Shown: positions 7,625 to 15,946, counted from the first letter of the stretch. The stretch is DNA of 64,000 nucleotides from Streptomyces humi (GCF_001005085.2 NZ_LBMU02000069.1:88507-152506), one strand, 5' to 3'. Numbers and translations are program-made. Notes: generated from the letters alone by a model not told the origin.

Positions 7625-7742
7625 GGCATCTGGCTCAAGTGGACTCGATTCTGCTGGGCCATTGGCTCAGTAGTCGCGGAGACTGTCGAACAGCCGAGAG
7701 GCCATTGGCCCAGCTCGCCGCGGCGCAGGTCTGGGCCATTGG
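7625..7742. promoter_or_regulatory. Phased GGCCATTGG array, probable Lrp operator
   Basis: GGCCATTGG occurs at 7657-7665, 7700-7708 and 7734-7742, and a degenerate GGCATCTGG at 7625-7633. Start-to-start spacings are 32, 43 and 34 bp, close to 3, 4 and 3 helical turns, so the sites face one side of the helix, as expected for an octameric Lrp-type protein wrapping DNA. The last copy directly abuts the -10 box of the Lrp gene, which fits autorepression. Confidence 0.55.
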
Positions 7743-7748
7743 TACAGT
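7743..7748 (+). promoter_or_regulatory. -10 box of the Lrp gene, leaderless geometry
   Basis: TACAGT lies 8 nt before the ATG at 7757 and there is no ribosome binding site. It follows directly after the third GGCCATTGG copy. Confidence 0.45.
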
Positions 7749-7756
7749 CGTGAGTG

Positions 7757-8233
7757 ATGACCGTGGACGAGCTCGACACCCGCATCCTGCGGCTGCTGCT
7801 GGAGCAGCCGCGGACCAGCGTGCGCGAGTACGCCCGGATCCTCGGGGTCGCCCGGGGCACCCTCCAGGCCCGGCTGGACCGGCTGGAGCGGGACGGCGTG
7901 ATCACGGGGACGGGCCCCGCCCTCTCCCCGGCCGCGCTCGGCCATCCGGTGCTGGCGTTCGTGCACATCGAGGTCACCCAGGGACATCTGGACGACGTGG
8001 GGGACGCGCTGGCCGCCGTACCGGAGATCGTGGAGGCGTTCTCGATCACGGGTGGCGGGGATCTGCTGACCCGGGTGGTGGCGCGGGACAACGCGCATCT
8101 GGAGGACGTGATCCAGAAGCTGATCAGCCTGCCGGGCGTGGTGCGCACCCGCACGGAGGTGGCGCTGCGCGAACGTGTCCCGCACCGGCTGCTGCCGCTG
8201 GTGGAGTCGATCGGCCGGGCCGCGCGTGGATGA
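7757..8233 (+). CDS. Lrp/AsnC-family transcriptional regulator
   Basis: A 158-aa protein with an N-terminal winged helix-turn-helix (residues 1-60: TVDELDTRILRLLLEQP, SVREYARILGVARGTLQARLDRLERDGVI) and a C-terminal RAM effector domain (VLAFVHIEVTQGH, EAFSITGGGDLLTRVVARD, LISLPGVVRTRTEVAL). It probably binds a small ligand, perhaps an amino acid, at the dimer interface of the RAM domains. It is divergent from the FUSC exporter and followed with 16-nt spacing by a HAD phosphatase, so it likely controls one or both and itself. Confidence 0.9.
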   Translation: MTVDELDTRILRLLLEQPRTSVREYARILGVARGTLQARLDRLERDGVITGTGPALSPAALGHPVLAFVHIEVTQGHLDDVGDALAAVPEIVEAFSITGGGDLLTRVVARDNAHLEDVIQKLISLPGVVRTRTEVALRERVPHRLLPLVESIGRAARG

Positions 8234-8249
8234 CGGCATCCTGGCTCCC

Positions 8250-8927
8250 ATGAGCGATCTCGGCAGCCTCGCGGTCATCTTCGATCTCGACGGAACACTG
8301 GTGGACAGCGAGCCCCACTACTACGAGGCGACCCGGCGGACGCTGGCCGCGCACGACGTCCGGGACTACACCTGGGCGGAGCACGAGAAGCTCGTGGGCA
8401 TCAGCACCCTCGAGACGCTGCGGCTGCTGCGGGAGCGCCACGGCCTGCGGCCCCCGGTGGCGGAACTCCTCGCGGAGACGAACCGGTTCTATCTGGAGCT
8501 GGCCCGCACCGGCACACGGGTGTACCCGGAGATGCGCAGGTTCGTGGAGCTGCTGGCGGCCGCGGGCGTCCCGTCCGCGGTGGCCTCGGGCTCCTCCCCC
8601 GAGGCGATCGAGGCCATCCTGGCCGGGACGGGCCTGGACGCGCATCTGCGCACGTTCGTCTCGGCCGACGAGGTGGCGCGCGGCAAACCGGCACCCGACG
8701 TCTTCCTGGAGGCGGCCCGCCGTCTCGGGGCGGCCCCGGCCGACTGCGTGGTCCTGGAGGACGCGACGCCCGGCGCGGCGGCGGCGCACGCCGCCGGGAT
8801 GCGCTGTGTCGCGATCCCCTATGTCACCGCCCAGGCCGGCCGGTTCACCACGGCCGACCTGGTACTGCACGGCGGCCAGGCGGAGTTCACGGCCGACGCG
8901 GCCTACGACTGGCTGACCACCCTCTGA
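8250..8927 (+). CDS. HAD-superfamily phosphatase (beta-phosphoglucomutase-like)
   Basis: A 225-aa HAD hydrolase. Motif I is VIFDLDGTLVDSEP (two catalytic Asp), motif II AVASGSS, the motif III Lys is in ARGKPAPDVFLEAA, and motif IV is VVLEDATPGAAAA. The helical cap between motifs I and II puts it with the subclass-I phosphatase/phosphoglucomutase group; substrate is unknown. The ATG at 8250 is used; a GTG at 8226 overlapping the end of the Lrp gene is possible and would couple translation. Confidence 0.85.
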   Translation: MSDLGSLAVIFDLDGTLVDSEPHYYEATRRTLAAHDVRDYTWAEHEKLVGISTLETLRLLRERHGLRPPVAELLAETNRFYLELARTGTRVYPEMRRFVELLAAAGVPSAVASGSSPEAIEAILAGTGLDAHLRTFVSADEVARGKPAPDVFLEAARRLGAAPADCVVLEDATPGAAAAHAAGMRCVAIPYVTAQAGRFTTADLVLHGGQAEFTADAAYDWLTTL

Positions 8928-8949
8928 ACTGCCGTCCCGGTCAGAAACG

Positions 8950-8978
8950 TTGACGCTCCCTCGCCGGCTGCCTAAGGT
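8950..8978 (+). promoter_or_regulatory. Promoter of the GH127 gene
   Basis: TTGACG (8950-8955), 17-bp spacer, TAAGGT (8973-8978): a good HrdB-type promoter. The expected start near 8985 gives a leader of about 46 nt to the ATG at 9031. Confidence 0.65.
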
Positions 8979-9030
8979 CTGGACGATTTCACGAACGCCG
9001 TCCGGTATCCCGAACATTTGCGAGGTGCCC

Positions 9031-11814
9031 ATGCCGCAGCCGCTCTCCCGAAGGACCCTCCTCCAGGTGACGGCCCTGGTGGCCGCCGCCGGCGGGACCG
9101 GTGCCGCGACCGGCGCGGAGGCGACGGCGGCCGCAGCGGCCTGGACGGTGCAGCCGTTCGGGCTGGGGGACGTGACCCTGCGCCCCGGACTGTTCGCGGA
9201 CAAACGGGCGTTGATGCTCGACCACGCGCGCGGCTACGACGTGAACCGGCTGTTGCAGGTGTTCCGGGCCAACGCCGGACTGGACACCGGCGGCGCGGTC
9301 GCGCCCGGCGGCTGGGAAGGACTGGACGGGGAGGCCAACGGAAACCTCCGCGGGCACTACACCGGTCACTTCCTGACCATGCTCGCCCAGGCGTACGCGA
9401 GCACCGGCGAGGAGGTGTTCGGGGCGAGGATCCGCACCATGGTGGGGGCGTTGGCCGAGGTGCGCGAGGCGCTGCGGCACGAGCCGTCGGTGCTGAGCAC
9501 CACCGGGCCCCTCGGCGGGCCCGCGGTCGAGAACGAACGCGGGTCCCACCAGTACGTCGACCTGCCGGCCGGAGTGCTCCAGAACGCCTCCGCCGTCACC
9601 CTGGCGGCCTGGGTGCGGCCCGGCCACGAGGACGCCTGGGCGCGGGTGTTCGACTTCGGTGACGACACCACCCGGTACCTGTACCTCGCCGCACGCAACG
9701 CGAACGGCGTGCCCCGCTTCGCCATCACCACCGGCGGGGCGGGTGCCGAGCAGGGCCTCGACGGCACGGCCCCGCTGCCCCTGGACCGGTGGAGCCACCT
9801 CGCGGTCACGATCGCCGACGGCACCGGCACCCTGTACGTCGACGGCACGGCCGTCGCCCGCGACCCGGCCATGTCCCTCACCCCGGCCGCTCTGGGCCCC
9901 CTCGCCCAGCACTGGCTCGGCCGCTCCCACTACCCGGCCGACCCGGTCTTCGCGGGCGCCCTCGGCGGATTCGACGTGTGGTCGCGGGCGTTGGGCGCGG
10001 ACGAGCTGGCCGCGCTCCAGCACGTGCCGGCGACCGGCGACCTGGTGTCGTACTCCTTCGGCGAGACGACCGGGTCGGTCCTCGCGGACGGTTCGGGACG
10101 CGGTCTCGACGCGGCCCTGCGGCGCACCTGGGGCGGCCCGAGCCATCCCGGCTTCCTGGCGGCCTACCCGGAGACCCAGTTCATCCTGCTGGAGTCGATG
10201 ACCGGCAGCGACTACACCAAGGTCTGGGCGCCGTACTACACCGCGCACAAGATCCTCCGGGGCCTGCTCGACGCCCACACCGCCACCGGCGACGAACGCG
10301 CCCTGGACCTCGCGTCCGGCATGGGCGACTGGATGTACTCCCGGCTCTCCGTGCTGCCCGCCGCGACCCTCCAGCGCATGTGGGGGATCTTCTCCAGCGG
10401 CGAGTTCGGCGGGATCGTCGAGGCGGTCTGCGATCTGCACGAGCTCACCGGGAAGGCCGAACACCTCGCGCTGGCCCGGCTGTTCGACCTCGACAGCCTG
10501 ATCGACGCCTGCGCCGCGAACACCGACACGCTGAACGGGCTGCACGCCAACCAGCACATCCCGATCTTCACCGGACTGGTCCGGCTGTACGACGCCACCG
10601 GCGAGGAGCGCTACCTGACCGCCGCGAAGAACTTCTGGGGCATGGTCGTACCGCATCGCACCTACGGCATCGGCGGGACCAGCACGGCCGAGTTCTGGAA
10701 GGCACGGGACGTGATCGCCGGGACCGTCGGCGCGACCACGGCGGAGACCTGCTGCGCGTACAACATGCTGAAACTGAGCCGGGCGCTGTTCCTGCACGAG
10801 CAGGACCCGGCGTACATGGATTACTACGAGCGCGCGTTGTACAACCAGGTGCTCGGCTCCAAGCAGGACCGGGCCGACGCGGAGAAGCCGCTCGTCACGT
10901 ACTTCGTCGGGCTGACACCCGGTCATGTCCGGGACTACACGCCCAAGCAGGGCACGACCTGCTGCGAGGGCACGGGCATGGAGTCCGCCACCAAGTACCA
11001 GGACTCGGTGTACTTCGCGGCGGCCGACGGCAGCGCCCTGTACGTCAACCTGTACAGCCCGTCCACGCTGACCTGGGCCGAGCGGGGCATCACGGTCGAG
11101 CAGCGCACCGCCTACCCGCGGGAGCAGGGCAGCACGCTCACCGTGGGCGGGAGCGGCCGGGCCGTCCCCTTCGAACTGCGGCTGCGGGTGCCGGGGTGGG
11201 CGACGGCCGGGTTCCGGGTGACGGTCAACGGGCGGGCGGTGCCGGGGACCGCGGTGCCGGGGAGCTACTTCGGCGTGGCCAGGACCTGGCGGCCCGGCGA
11301 CACCGTGCGGGTGTCGATCCCGTTCCGGCTGCGGGTGGAACGGACGCTGGACGATCCGTCGGTGCGGGCCCTGTTCTACGGCCCGGTCAACCTGGTCGGC
11401 CGCAACGCGTCCACGGAGTGGCTGGAGTTGGGCCTGTACGGCAACGCGGGGCTCTCCGGTGACCTGCTGCCGTCCGTCACGCCGGTACCGGACGCCCCGC
11501 TCCATTTCACCGTGTCGGGCACGGAGTTCGCCCCGTTCTACGAGGGGACCGAGGACCCCGGCCACGCCTACTTCCGGCGCTCGGAGCCCACGGTGGTGTT
11601 CGGCGGCCTGGACTCCGGCGTCGCCGACCCGGTGGGGCCCGACGGCGGCTCGCTCCTGGACGCGGTGTGGGCCGGGGCACCGTTCCGCGACAAGGCGGCG
11701 CTGGTGACGCGGGTGCGGTCGGTCGTGGACACGTGGGTGGCGCGGGGACTGCTGGACGGACCGGCGGGCGACCGGGTGGTGGCCACGGCCCGGAAGGCGT
11801 CGTACGCGCGCTGA
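9031..11814 (+). CDS. Secreted GH127 beta-L-arabinofuranosidase with inserted LamG domain
   Basis: A 927-aa exported glycosidase. Residues 1-37 look like a Tat signal (SRRTLLQVTALVAAA). GH127 sequence starts at about residue 45 (LGDVTLRPGLFADKRALMLDHARGYDVNRLLQVFRANAG). A LamG/concanavalin-like domain (about 165-325: VTLAAWVRPGHEDAWARVFDF ... LYVDGTAV) interrupts it, and the catalytic domain resumes at HPGFLAAYPETQFILLE. The Glu-Thr-Cys-Cys motif (AETCCAYNMLKLSR, about 571-574) and GTTCCEGTGMES (about 643) supply the zinc-bound cysteines and Glu of this Cys-nucleophile family. It likely cleaves beta-L-arabinofuranosyl groups of plant glycoproteins, the LamG domain helping substrate binding. 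The ATG at 9031 follows GAGGTG. Confidence 0.9.
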   Translation: MPQPLSRRTLLQVTALVAAAGGTGAATGAEATAAAAAWTVQPFGLGDVTLRPGLFADKRALMLDHARGYDVNRLLQVFRANAGLDTGGAVAPGGWEGLDGEANGNLRGHYTGHFLTMLAQAYASTGEEVFGARIRTMVGALAEVREALRHEPSVLSTTGPLGGPAVENERGSHQYVDLPAGVLQNASAVTLAAWVRPGHEDAWARVFDFGDDTTRYLYLAARNANGVPRFAITTGGAGAEQGLDGTAPLPLDRWSHLAVTIADGTGTLYVDGTAVARDPAMSLTPAALGPLAQHWLGRSHYPADPVFAGALGGFDVWSRALGADELAALQHVPATGDLVSYSFGETTGSVLADGSGRGLDAALRRTWGGPSHPGFLAAYPETQFILLESMTGSDYTKVWAPYYTAHKILRGLLDAHTATGDERALDLASGMGDWMYSRLSVLPAATLQRMWGIFSSGEFGGIVEAVCDLHELTGKAEHLALARLFDLDSLIDACAANTDTLNGLHANQHIPIFTGLVRLYDATGEERYLTAAKNFWGMVVPHRTYGIGGTSTAEFWKARDVIAGTVGATTAETCCAYNMLKLSRALFLHEQDPAYMDYYERALYNQVLGSKQDRADAEKPLVTYFVGLTPGHVRDYTPKQGTTCCEGTGMESATKYQDSVYFAAADGSALYVNLYSPSTLTWAERGITVEQRTAYPREQGSTLTVGGSGRAVPFELRLRVPGWATAGFRVTVNGRAVPGTAVPGSYFGVARTWRPGDTVRVSIPFRLRVERTLDDPSVRALFYGPVNLVGRNASTEWLELGLYGNAGLSGDLLPSVTPVPDAPLHFTVSGTEFAPFYEGTEDPGHAYFRRSEPTVVFGGLDSGVADPVGPDGGSLLDAVWAGAPFRDKAALVTRVRSVVDTWVARGLLDGPAGDRVVATARKASYAR

Positions 11815-11892
11815 CCGAAGGGCCGTTCACCCGTCGGGAGCAGTGCGCCAGCCGTTCGCTCCGCCGGTCGTGCGATGCCCCGGATGCCTGCA

Positions 11893-11898
11893 TAGCGT
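11893..11898 (+). promoter_or_regulatory. -10 box, probable leaderless transcript of MFS gene
   Basis: TAGCGT ends 6 nt before the ATG at 11905 and there is no ribosome binding site between them. Confidence 0.45.
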
Positions 11899-11904
11899 GT
11901 CCGT

Positions 11905-13368
11905 ATGACCACGACCTGGGCAAAGCCGCAGCGGCCGGCCACCGAAGACCGGCGCTGGAAGGCGCTCGGGGTCTGTCTGACGGCGGGCTTCATCTCGCTG
12001 CTCGACACCTCGATCGTCAATGTGGCCCTGCCCTCCATGGAGCACGGGCTGGGAGCCACGGAGGCCGCCCAGTCCTGGGTGGTCTCCGGGTACGCCCTCA
12101 CCTTCGGACTGGCCCTCGTCCCGGCGGGCCGGCTCGGCGACATGCGCGGCCGCCGCCAGGCCTTCCTGATCGGGCTGGCGGTCTTCACGCTGGCCTCGGC
12201 GGCCTGCGGACTCGCCGCGAGCGCCGACTGGCTGGTGGTGTTCCGGCTGATCCAGGGCGCGGCGGCGGGCATGGTCGCGCCGCAGACCTCGGGGCTGATC
12301 CAGCAGATGTTCCAGGGCGCCGAACGAGCCAAGGCCTTCGGTCTGCTCGGCAGTGTCATCGGGGTGTCGACGGCGGTGGGCCCGCTGGCCGGCGGCCTGA
12401 TCATCGACGCCGTCGGCACCGACGACGGCTGGCGCTGGGTGTTCTTCGTCAACCTGCCCATCGGGGTGGCCGCGCTGGCCGCGGGGCTGCGGCTGCTGCC
12501 GCGGTTCCCCGTCGTCGGCAGACGGGAGGAGTTCGACCCGGTCGGGGTGCTGCTCCTCGGCTCCGGTGTGCTCGCCCTCATGCTGCCGCTGGTGCAGGAG
12601 CAGCAGTGGACCGGACGCGCGAAGTGGGCGCTGATGCCGCTGGGCGCGCTGCTGCTGGCCCTGTTCTGGACCTGGGAGCGCCGGCAGGGCCGGCTCGGGC
12701 GCGCGCCGCTGGTCGATCTGCGGCTGTTCGCACTGCGGTCCTTCACGCTCGGCGCGCTGGTCAGCCTGACCTACTTCGCGGGCTTCACCACGGTCTTCTT
12801 CGTCCTCGCCCTGTTCCTACAGAACGCGGCGGGGTACAGCGCGCTGGCCGCCGGTGTCACGGTGCTGCCGTTCGCGGCCGCCTCGGCGGTGGGCGCCGCC
12901 CTCGGCGGCCGGCTGGTGGTGCGGCACGGACGCAAACTGGTCGTTCTCGGCCTGTCCGGGGTGGCGCTCGGGCTGCTCGGGATCATCGCGGTGGTACGGC
13001 TGGTGCCGCTGGACAGCTTCGGGTGGGCGGCCGCACTGCCGATGGTCGTCGGTGGGATCGGCTCCGGCATCACGGTCTCCCCCAACACCACGCTGACGCT
13101 GACCCGGGTGCCCGTGAAGCGGGCAGGCGCGGCCGGCGGGGTGCTCCAAACGGGCCAGCGCGTCGGCTCCGCGGCCGGGATCGCCGTGGTGGGCTCAGTG
13201 TACTTCGCGCACCTCGCCAACCGCGGCCCGGCCGTCGAGGCACTCCAGCTCGGCCTGCTGACGTCCGTCGGACTCATCCTGCTGGCCCTGTGCCTGGCGG
13301 TGGCCGACCTGCGGGAGCGGGCGAAGGCGCCGGAGGCGGACGCGGAGGACCTGGAGCCGGCCGCCTAG
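11905..13368 (+). CDS. MFS drug exporter, DHA2 (14-helix) family
   Basis: A 487-aa inner-membrane proton-driven efflux protein. Hydrophobic helices repeat through the whole length, consistent with 14 segments. Motifs of the DHA2/EmrB group are present: LDTSIVNVALPSME in helix 1, GRLGDMRGRRQAFLIG in loop 2-3, and the motif-C-like GLLGSVIGVSTAVGPLAGG. Substrate is unknown; the convergent O-methyltransferase hints at a small aromatic compound but need not be linked. Its TAG stop overlaps the stop of the methyltransferase by 4 bp. Confidence 0.9.
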   Translation: MTTTWAKPQRPATEDRRWKALGVCLTAGFISLLDTSIVNVALPSMEHGLGATEAAQSWVVSGYALTFGLALVPAGRLGDMRGRRQAFLIGLAVFTLASAACGLAASADWLVVFRLIQGAAAGMVAPQTSGLIQQMFQGAERAKAFGLLGSVIGVSTAVGPLAGGLIIDAVGTDDGWRWVFFVNLPIGVAALAAGLRLLPRFPVVGRREEFDPVGVLLLGSGVLALMLPLVQEQQWTGRAKWALMPLGALLLALFWTWERRQGRLGRAPLVDLRLFALRSFTLGALVSLTYFAGFTTVFFVLALFLQNAAGYSALAAGVTVLPFAAASAVGAALGGRLVVRHGRKLVVLGLSGVALGLLGIIAVVRLVPLDSFGWAAALPMVVGGIGSGITVSPNTTLTLTRVPVKRAGAAGGVLQTGQRVGSAAGIAVVGSVYFAHLANRGPAVEALQLGLLTSVGLILLALCLAVADLRERAKAPEADAEDLEPAA

Positions 13369-14396
13369 ACGGCCACCGCCTCCACCACCGAGAGCACCGT
13401 GGGCGTCGGCGTCACCCGTGCCGGCTTGAGGCCGGCGGCCTCGAACAGCCCGGCGAACTCCGGCGCGGTGCGTTCCCGGCCCACCAGGGCCGCCATCAGC
13501 AGCAGGTCGAGCGCCTTGGCCTGATGCGGTGCGTTGCCCGGCGGGACCACCGCCTCGACGACCAGGATCCGCCCGCCCGGTGCCAGCGCGGCACGGCAGC
13601 GGTCGAGGAGGGCGACGCACTGGTCGTCCTCCCAGTCGTGCAGGATGCGCTTGAGGACCAGCACGTCCCCCTCCGGTACGGCGGTGAAGAAGTCACCGGA
13701 CTCGGTGCTCCAGCGTCCGGCCGTCCCGGGCGTGTCCAGCCGGTGGCCGGCCAGCACGTGCGGCCGGTCGTACAGGATGCCGCGCAGGGCGGGGTGACGG
13801 TCGAGGACCGTCAGCAGGAAGCCGCCGTGGCCGCCGCCCACGTCGACGACGGTCCCGGTGGGCGGGAAGTCGCAGGCGTCGGCGATGGGCCCGTTCTCGG
13901 CGTCGGACATGGCGGCCATGCCCGTGTGGAAGACGTCCGCGGTGTCCTCGTCCTGCGCGAAGTACTCGAAGAACGGCAGTCCGAAGAGGTGCTCGAACGC
14001 GGACGTGCCCTCGGTCACGCACCGGCTCAGGTCGGCGGTGGGCAGCCACATGCTGCGGTCGGTGTTCATCAGGACGGCCGAGCGTGCGGAGCAGGGCGCG
14101 TCGGTGCGCAGCGCGTCGCCGGCGGCGGTGAGGCGGAAGCGGCCGACGGCGTCCTCCTCGAAGACGCCGCGGGTGGCCAGCAGCCGGAGCACCCGGTACA
14201 GGCTGCGCGCGTCGGTACGGGTGGCCCGGGCCAGTTCGGCCGCGGTCCGGGGCCCGTCGGCCAGGTGATCGGCCACCCCCACCACGGCGGCCGCCCGCAG
14301 TGCGGCGGGGAACAGGTAGCCGAGGGATTCGTTGACGAGGAACGCGGACGAGGCACGGGCGTCGACCACCTCGTCCGCAACTGCTTCTGGGCTCAC
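13365..14396 (-). CDS. SAM-dependent O-methyltransferase (family 2)
   Basis: A 343-aa methyltransferase with an N-terminal helical dimerisation/winged-helix part (residues 1-100: GYLFPAALRAAAVVGVADHL, RSLYRVLRLLATRGVFEED) and a C-terminal Rossmann SAM domain. SAM motif I is TVVDVGGGHGGFLLTVL, the post motif is GDVLVLKRILHDWEDDQC, whose His is the usual catalytic base, and GGRILVVEAVVPPG follows. It resembles hydroxyl methyltransferases of polyketide tailoring such as the hydroxyneurosporene and DnrK groups. The GTG at 14396 follows GGAGG with close spacing. No biosynthetic core gene is adjacent. Confidence 0.88.
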   Translation of the reverse strand: MSPEAVADEVVDARASSAFLVNESLGYLFPAALRAAAVVGVADHLADGPRTAAELARATRTDARSLYRVLRLLATRGVFEEDAVGRFRLTAAGDALRTDAPCSARSAVLMNTDRSMWLPTADLSRCVTEGTSAFEHLFGLPFFEYFAQDEDTADVFHTGMAAMSDAENGPIADACDFPPTGTVVDVGGGHGGFLLTVLDRHPALRGILYDRPHVLAGHRLDTPGTAGRWSTESGDFFTAVPEGDVLVLKRILHDWEDDQCVALLDRCRAALAPGGRILVVEAVVPPGNAPHQAKALDLLLMAALVGRERTAPEFAGLFEAAGLKPARVTPTPTVLSVVEAVAV

Positions 14397-14412
14397 GGCG
14401 CCTCCAGCGCTG

Positions 14413-14439
14413 GATGTCCGGGATATCCGGGATGTCCGG
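14413..14439. repeat. Three tandem 9-bp units, GATRTCCGG
   Basis: GATGTCCGG, GATATCCGG, GATGTCCGG back to back, 17 bp upstream of the methyltransferase start. The middle copy contains the palindrome GGATATCC. It could be an operator or an expanded microsatellite. Confidence 0.6.
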
Positions 14440-14613
14440 ATGGCATCGTGACATCGCACGGGCCCCGGGAGGGGGAGGCGCCGGGGGTGTCCGGAAGCAG
14501 ACCGGGGGCGAGCGGGGGCCCGCCCCCGGGCGACCGGTGAGGCGGCGGAGAACAGGCGCGGAGCCCAGCCCCGGAGCCACGACCGACGGCGGAGAGCGGG
14601 CGCGGGGGGCCTG

Positions 14614-14676
14614 GGGTCAGGAACGGTGGCGGGGGGAAGGCGCGGGGGCGGTCCTGGGTCAGGAACGGCGGCGGGG
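14614..14676. repeat. 21-bp direct repeat, second copy over a stop codon
   Basis: GGGTCAGGAACGGYGGCGGGG at 14614-14634 and 14656-14676, 42 bp apart, differing at one base. The second copy contains the stop and last codons of the LysR-domain gene (minus strand). This is a duplicated gene end. The rest of the 14440-14655 gap is G-rich low-complexity DNA with no recognised gene. Confidence 0.7.
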
Positions 14677-15438
14677 CTTGCCTCGTTTCGCGGGCTTGGC
14701 GGACTGGGTGCGCTTCGCTCCGCCGGTGCGCGACTGCGCCGCCTTGGCCGAGGCGGGCTTCTGCGACCGCTTGGGCTTCTCCTGCGAGCCCTGCGAGCCC
14801 TGTGCCGACCGGGACGCCTGTGCCGGCTGCCGGCCGCGGGTGCTGTTCACGGTGCGGCCGCGGACGATGCCGATGAAGTCCTCGACCAGGTCCGTGGTGG
14901 CCGCCTCCGGCCAGGACAGCGCGACGGTCGACTCGGGACCGTCGACGAGCGTCCGGTAGGTGAGGTCCCGGCGGTGGTACAGCCGGGCCAGGGACTGCGG
15001 TACCACCAGGAGGCCCACGCCGGCGGCGACCAGCTCGACGGCGTCCTCGGTGGTCGCGGGGCGCTCGAACGCGGGCTCGCCGGGCGGGGCGTCCCAGTCG
15101 AAGACGTCGTCGAGGGGGTGGCAGAGCACCTCGTCGGCCAGGTCGGCGACCGTGACCTCCTCGGCCGCGGTGATCACGTGGTCCTTGGGGACGACGACCA
15201 CCGTGGTCTCGGTGTAGAGGGGGATCGCGCTGAGGAACGCGCGGTCCACGGGGAGCCGTACGAGACCGGCGTCCGCCTCGCCCGCGCGCAGCAGTCCGGA
15301 CACCTCGGCGGCCGGGACCTGGTGGAGGGTGAGGGGGATGCCGGGCAGGCGCTCGTTCCAGATCCTTGCCCATTTGGCGGGCGTCGCGCCGGGAACGTAC
15401 GCGAGCCGGAACGACGGTGTTTCCTCCGAGCCTGTCAC
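14659..15438 (-). CDS. LysR-type effector-binding domain protein lacking HTH
   Basis: A 259-aa protein. Residues 8-190 are a periplasmic-binding-like LysR effector domain (FRLAYVPGATPAKWARIWNE, EVSGLLRAGEADAGLVRLPV, YTETTVVVVPKDH, VELVAAGVGLLVVPQSLARLY). The N-terminal DNA-binding helix-turn-helix of LysR regulators is absent. The last 60 residues are a basic Lys/Arg/Ser/Ala tail that could bind nucleic acid non-specifically. The GTG at 15438 sits 6 nt from a -10 box, so there is no room for an upstream HTH. It is divergent from the DUF5997 gene, and the pair recurs in Streptomyces. It may sense a ligand and act through the neighbour. Confidence 0.8.
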   Translation of the reverse strand: MTGSEETPSFRLAYVPGATPAKWARIWNERLPGIPLTLHQVPAAEVSGLLRAGEADAGLVRLPVDRAFLSAIPLYTETTVVVVPKDHVITAAEEVTVADLADEVLCHPLDDVFDWDAPPGEPAFERPATTEDAVELVAAGVGLLVVPQSLARLYHRRDLTYRTLVDGPESTVALSWPEAATTDLVEDFIGIVRGRTVNSTRGRQPAQASRSAQGSQGSQEKPKRSQKPASAKAAQSRTGGAKRTQSAKPAKRGKPRRRS

Positions 15439-15444
15439 CAGGCA

Positions 15445-15523
15445 AGGTTAACCGGCCGTGGCCGGGGGCGGCGGACGGCCCGGTACGTACGTGGTCCGCA
15501 CCCGCACGCCCGGCCGATACCCT
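15445..15523. promoter_or_regulatory. Divergent leaderless promoters of LysR-domain and DUF5997 genes
   Basis: On the minus strand TAACCT (15450-15445) lies 6 nt before GTG 15438. On the plus strand TACCCT (15518-15523) lies 7 nt before ATG 15531. Neither gene has a ribosome binding site. Both look leaderless and share one 92-bp control region. Confidence 0.5.
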
Positions 15524-15530
15524 TGACCTC

Positions 15531-15923
15531 ATGAGTTCGCACCAGACCGCCCAGACGATGAAGCCCGCGACCGCGGCGAAGAAGCTGGGGGTGTACCTGC
15601 CCGCCACGCCCGCCGCCTTCCAGGAGGGTGTCGTCTCGCGCGCCGAGCTGACCGAGCTCCAGGCGAACCCTCCCGAGTGGCTGCGCGAGCTTCAGGCCAA
15701 CGGGCCGCACCCGCGTCCGGTGGTCGCGGCCAAGCTGGGCGTGTCCATCGCGGGGCTGGCGCGCGGCGGGGTGACGGAGGCGCTCACCACCGAGCAGATC
15801 GAGGAGCTGAAGCGCGAGCTGCCCGCGTGGCTGGAGAAGGAGCGCGCCACCCAGGCCGAGGTCCGCAAGGAGGGCGCACGGCTGAAGAACCTGAAGCGCG
15901 CGAAGGAGGCGGGCGAGGACTGA
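15531..15923 (+). CDS. DUF5997 family protein
   Basis: A 130-aa protein recognised as DUF5997 from TMKPATAAKKLGVYLPATPAAFQ at the N-terminus. It is mostly helical and charged. The middle (WLRELQANGPHPRPVVAAKLGVSIAGLARGGV) resembles a small helix-turn-helix-like bundle, and the C-terminal third is a Lys/Glu-rich helix. Function is unknown. Because its divergent partner is a LysR effector domain without a DNA-binding part, DUF5997 could supply a nucleic-acid-binding or partner role; that is inference. Transcript likely leaderless. Confidence 0.75.
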   Translation: MSSHQTAQTMKPATAAKKLGVYLPATPAAFQEGVVSRAELTELQANPPEWLRELQANGPHPRPVVAAKLGVSIAGLARGGVTEALTTEQIEELKRELPAWLEKERATQAEVRKEGARLKNLKRAKEAGED

Positions 15924-15946
15924 CGTCCGGCCCGCCCGACCTTTCC

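Noticed and set aside
11905..14396. Antibiotic cluster from the MFS exporter plus methyltransferase
   Set aside because: The genes are convergent and no core biosynthetic enzyme is nearby.
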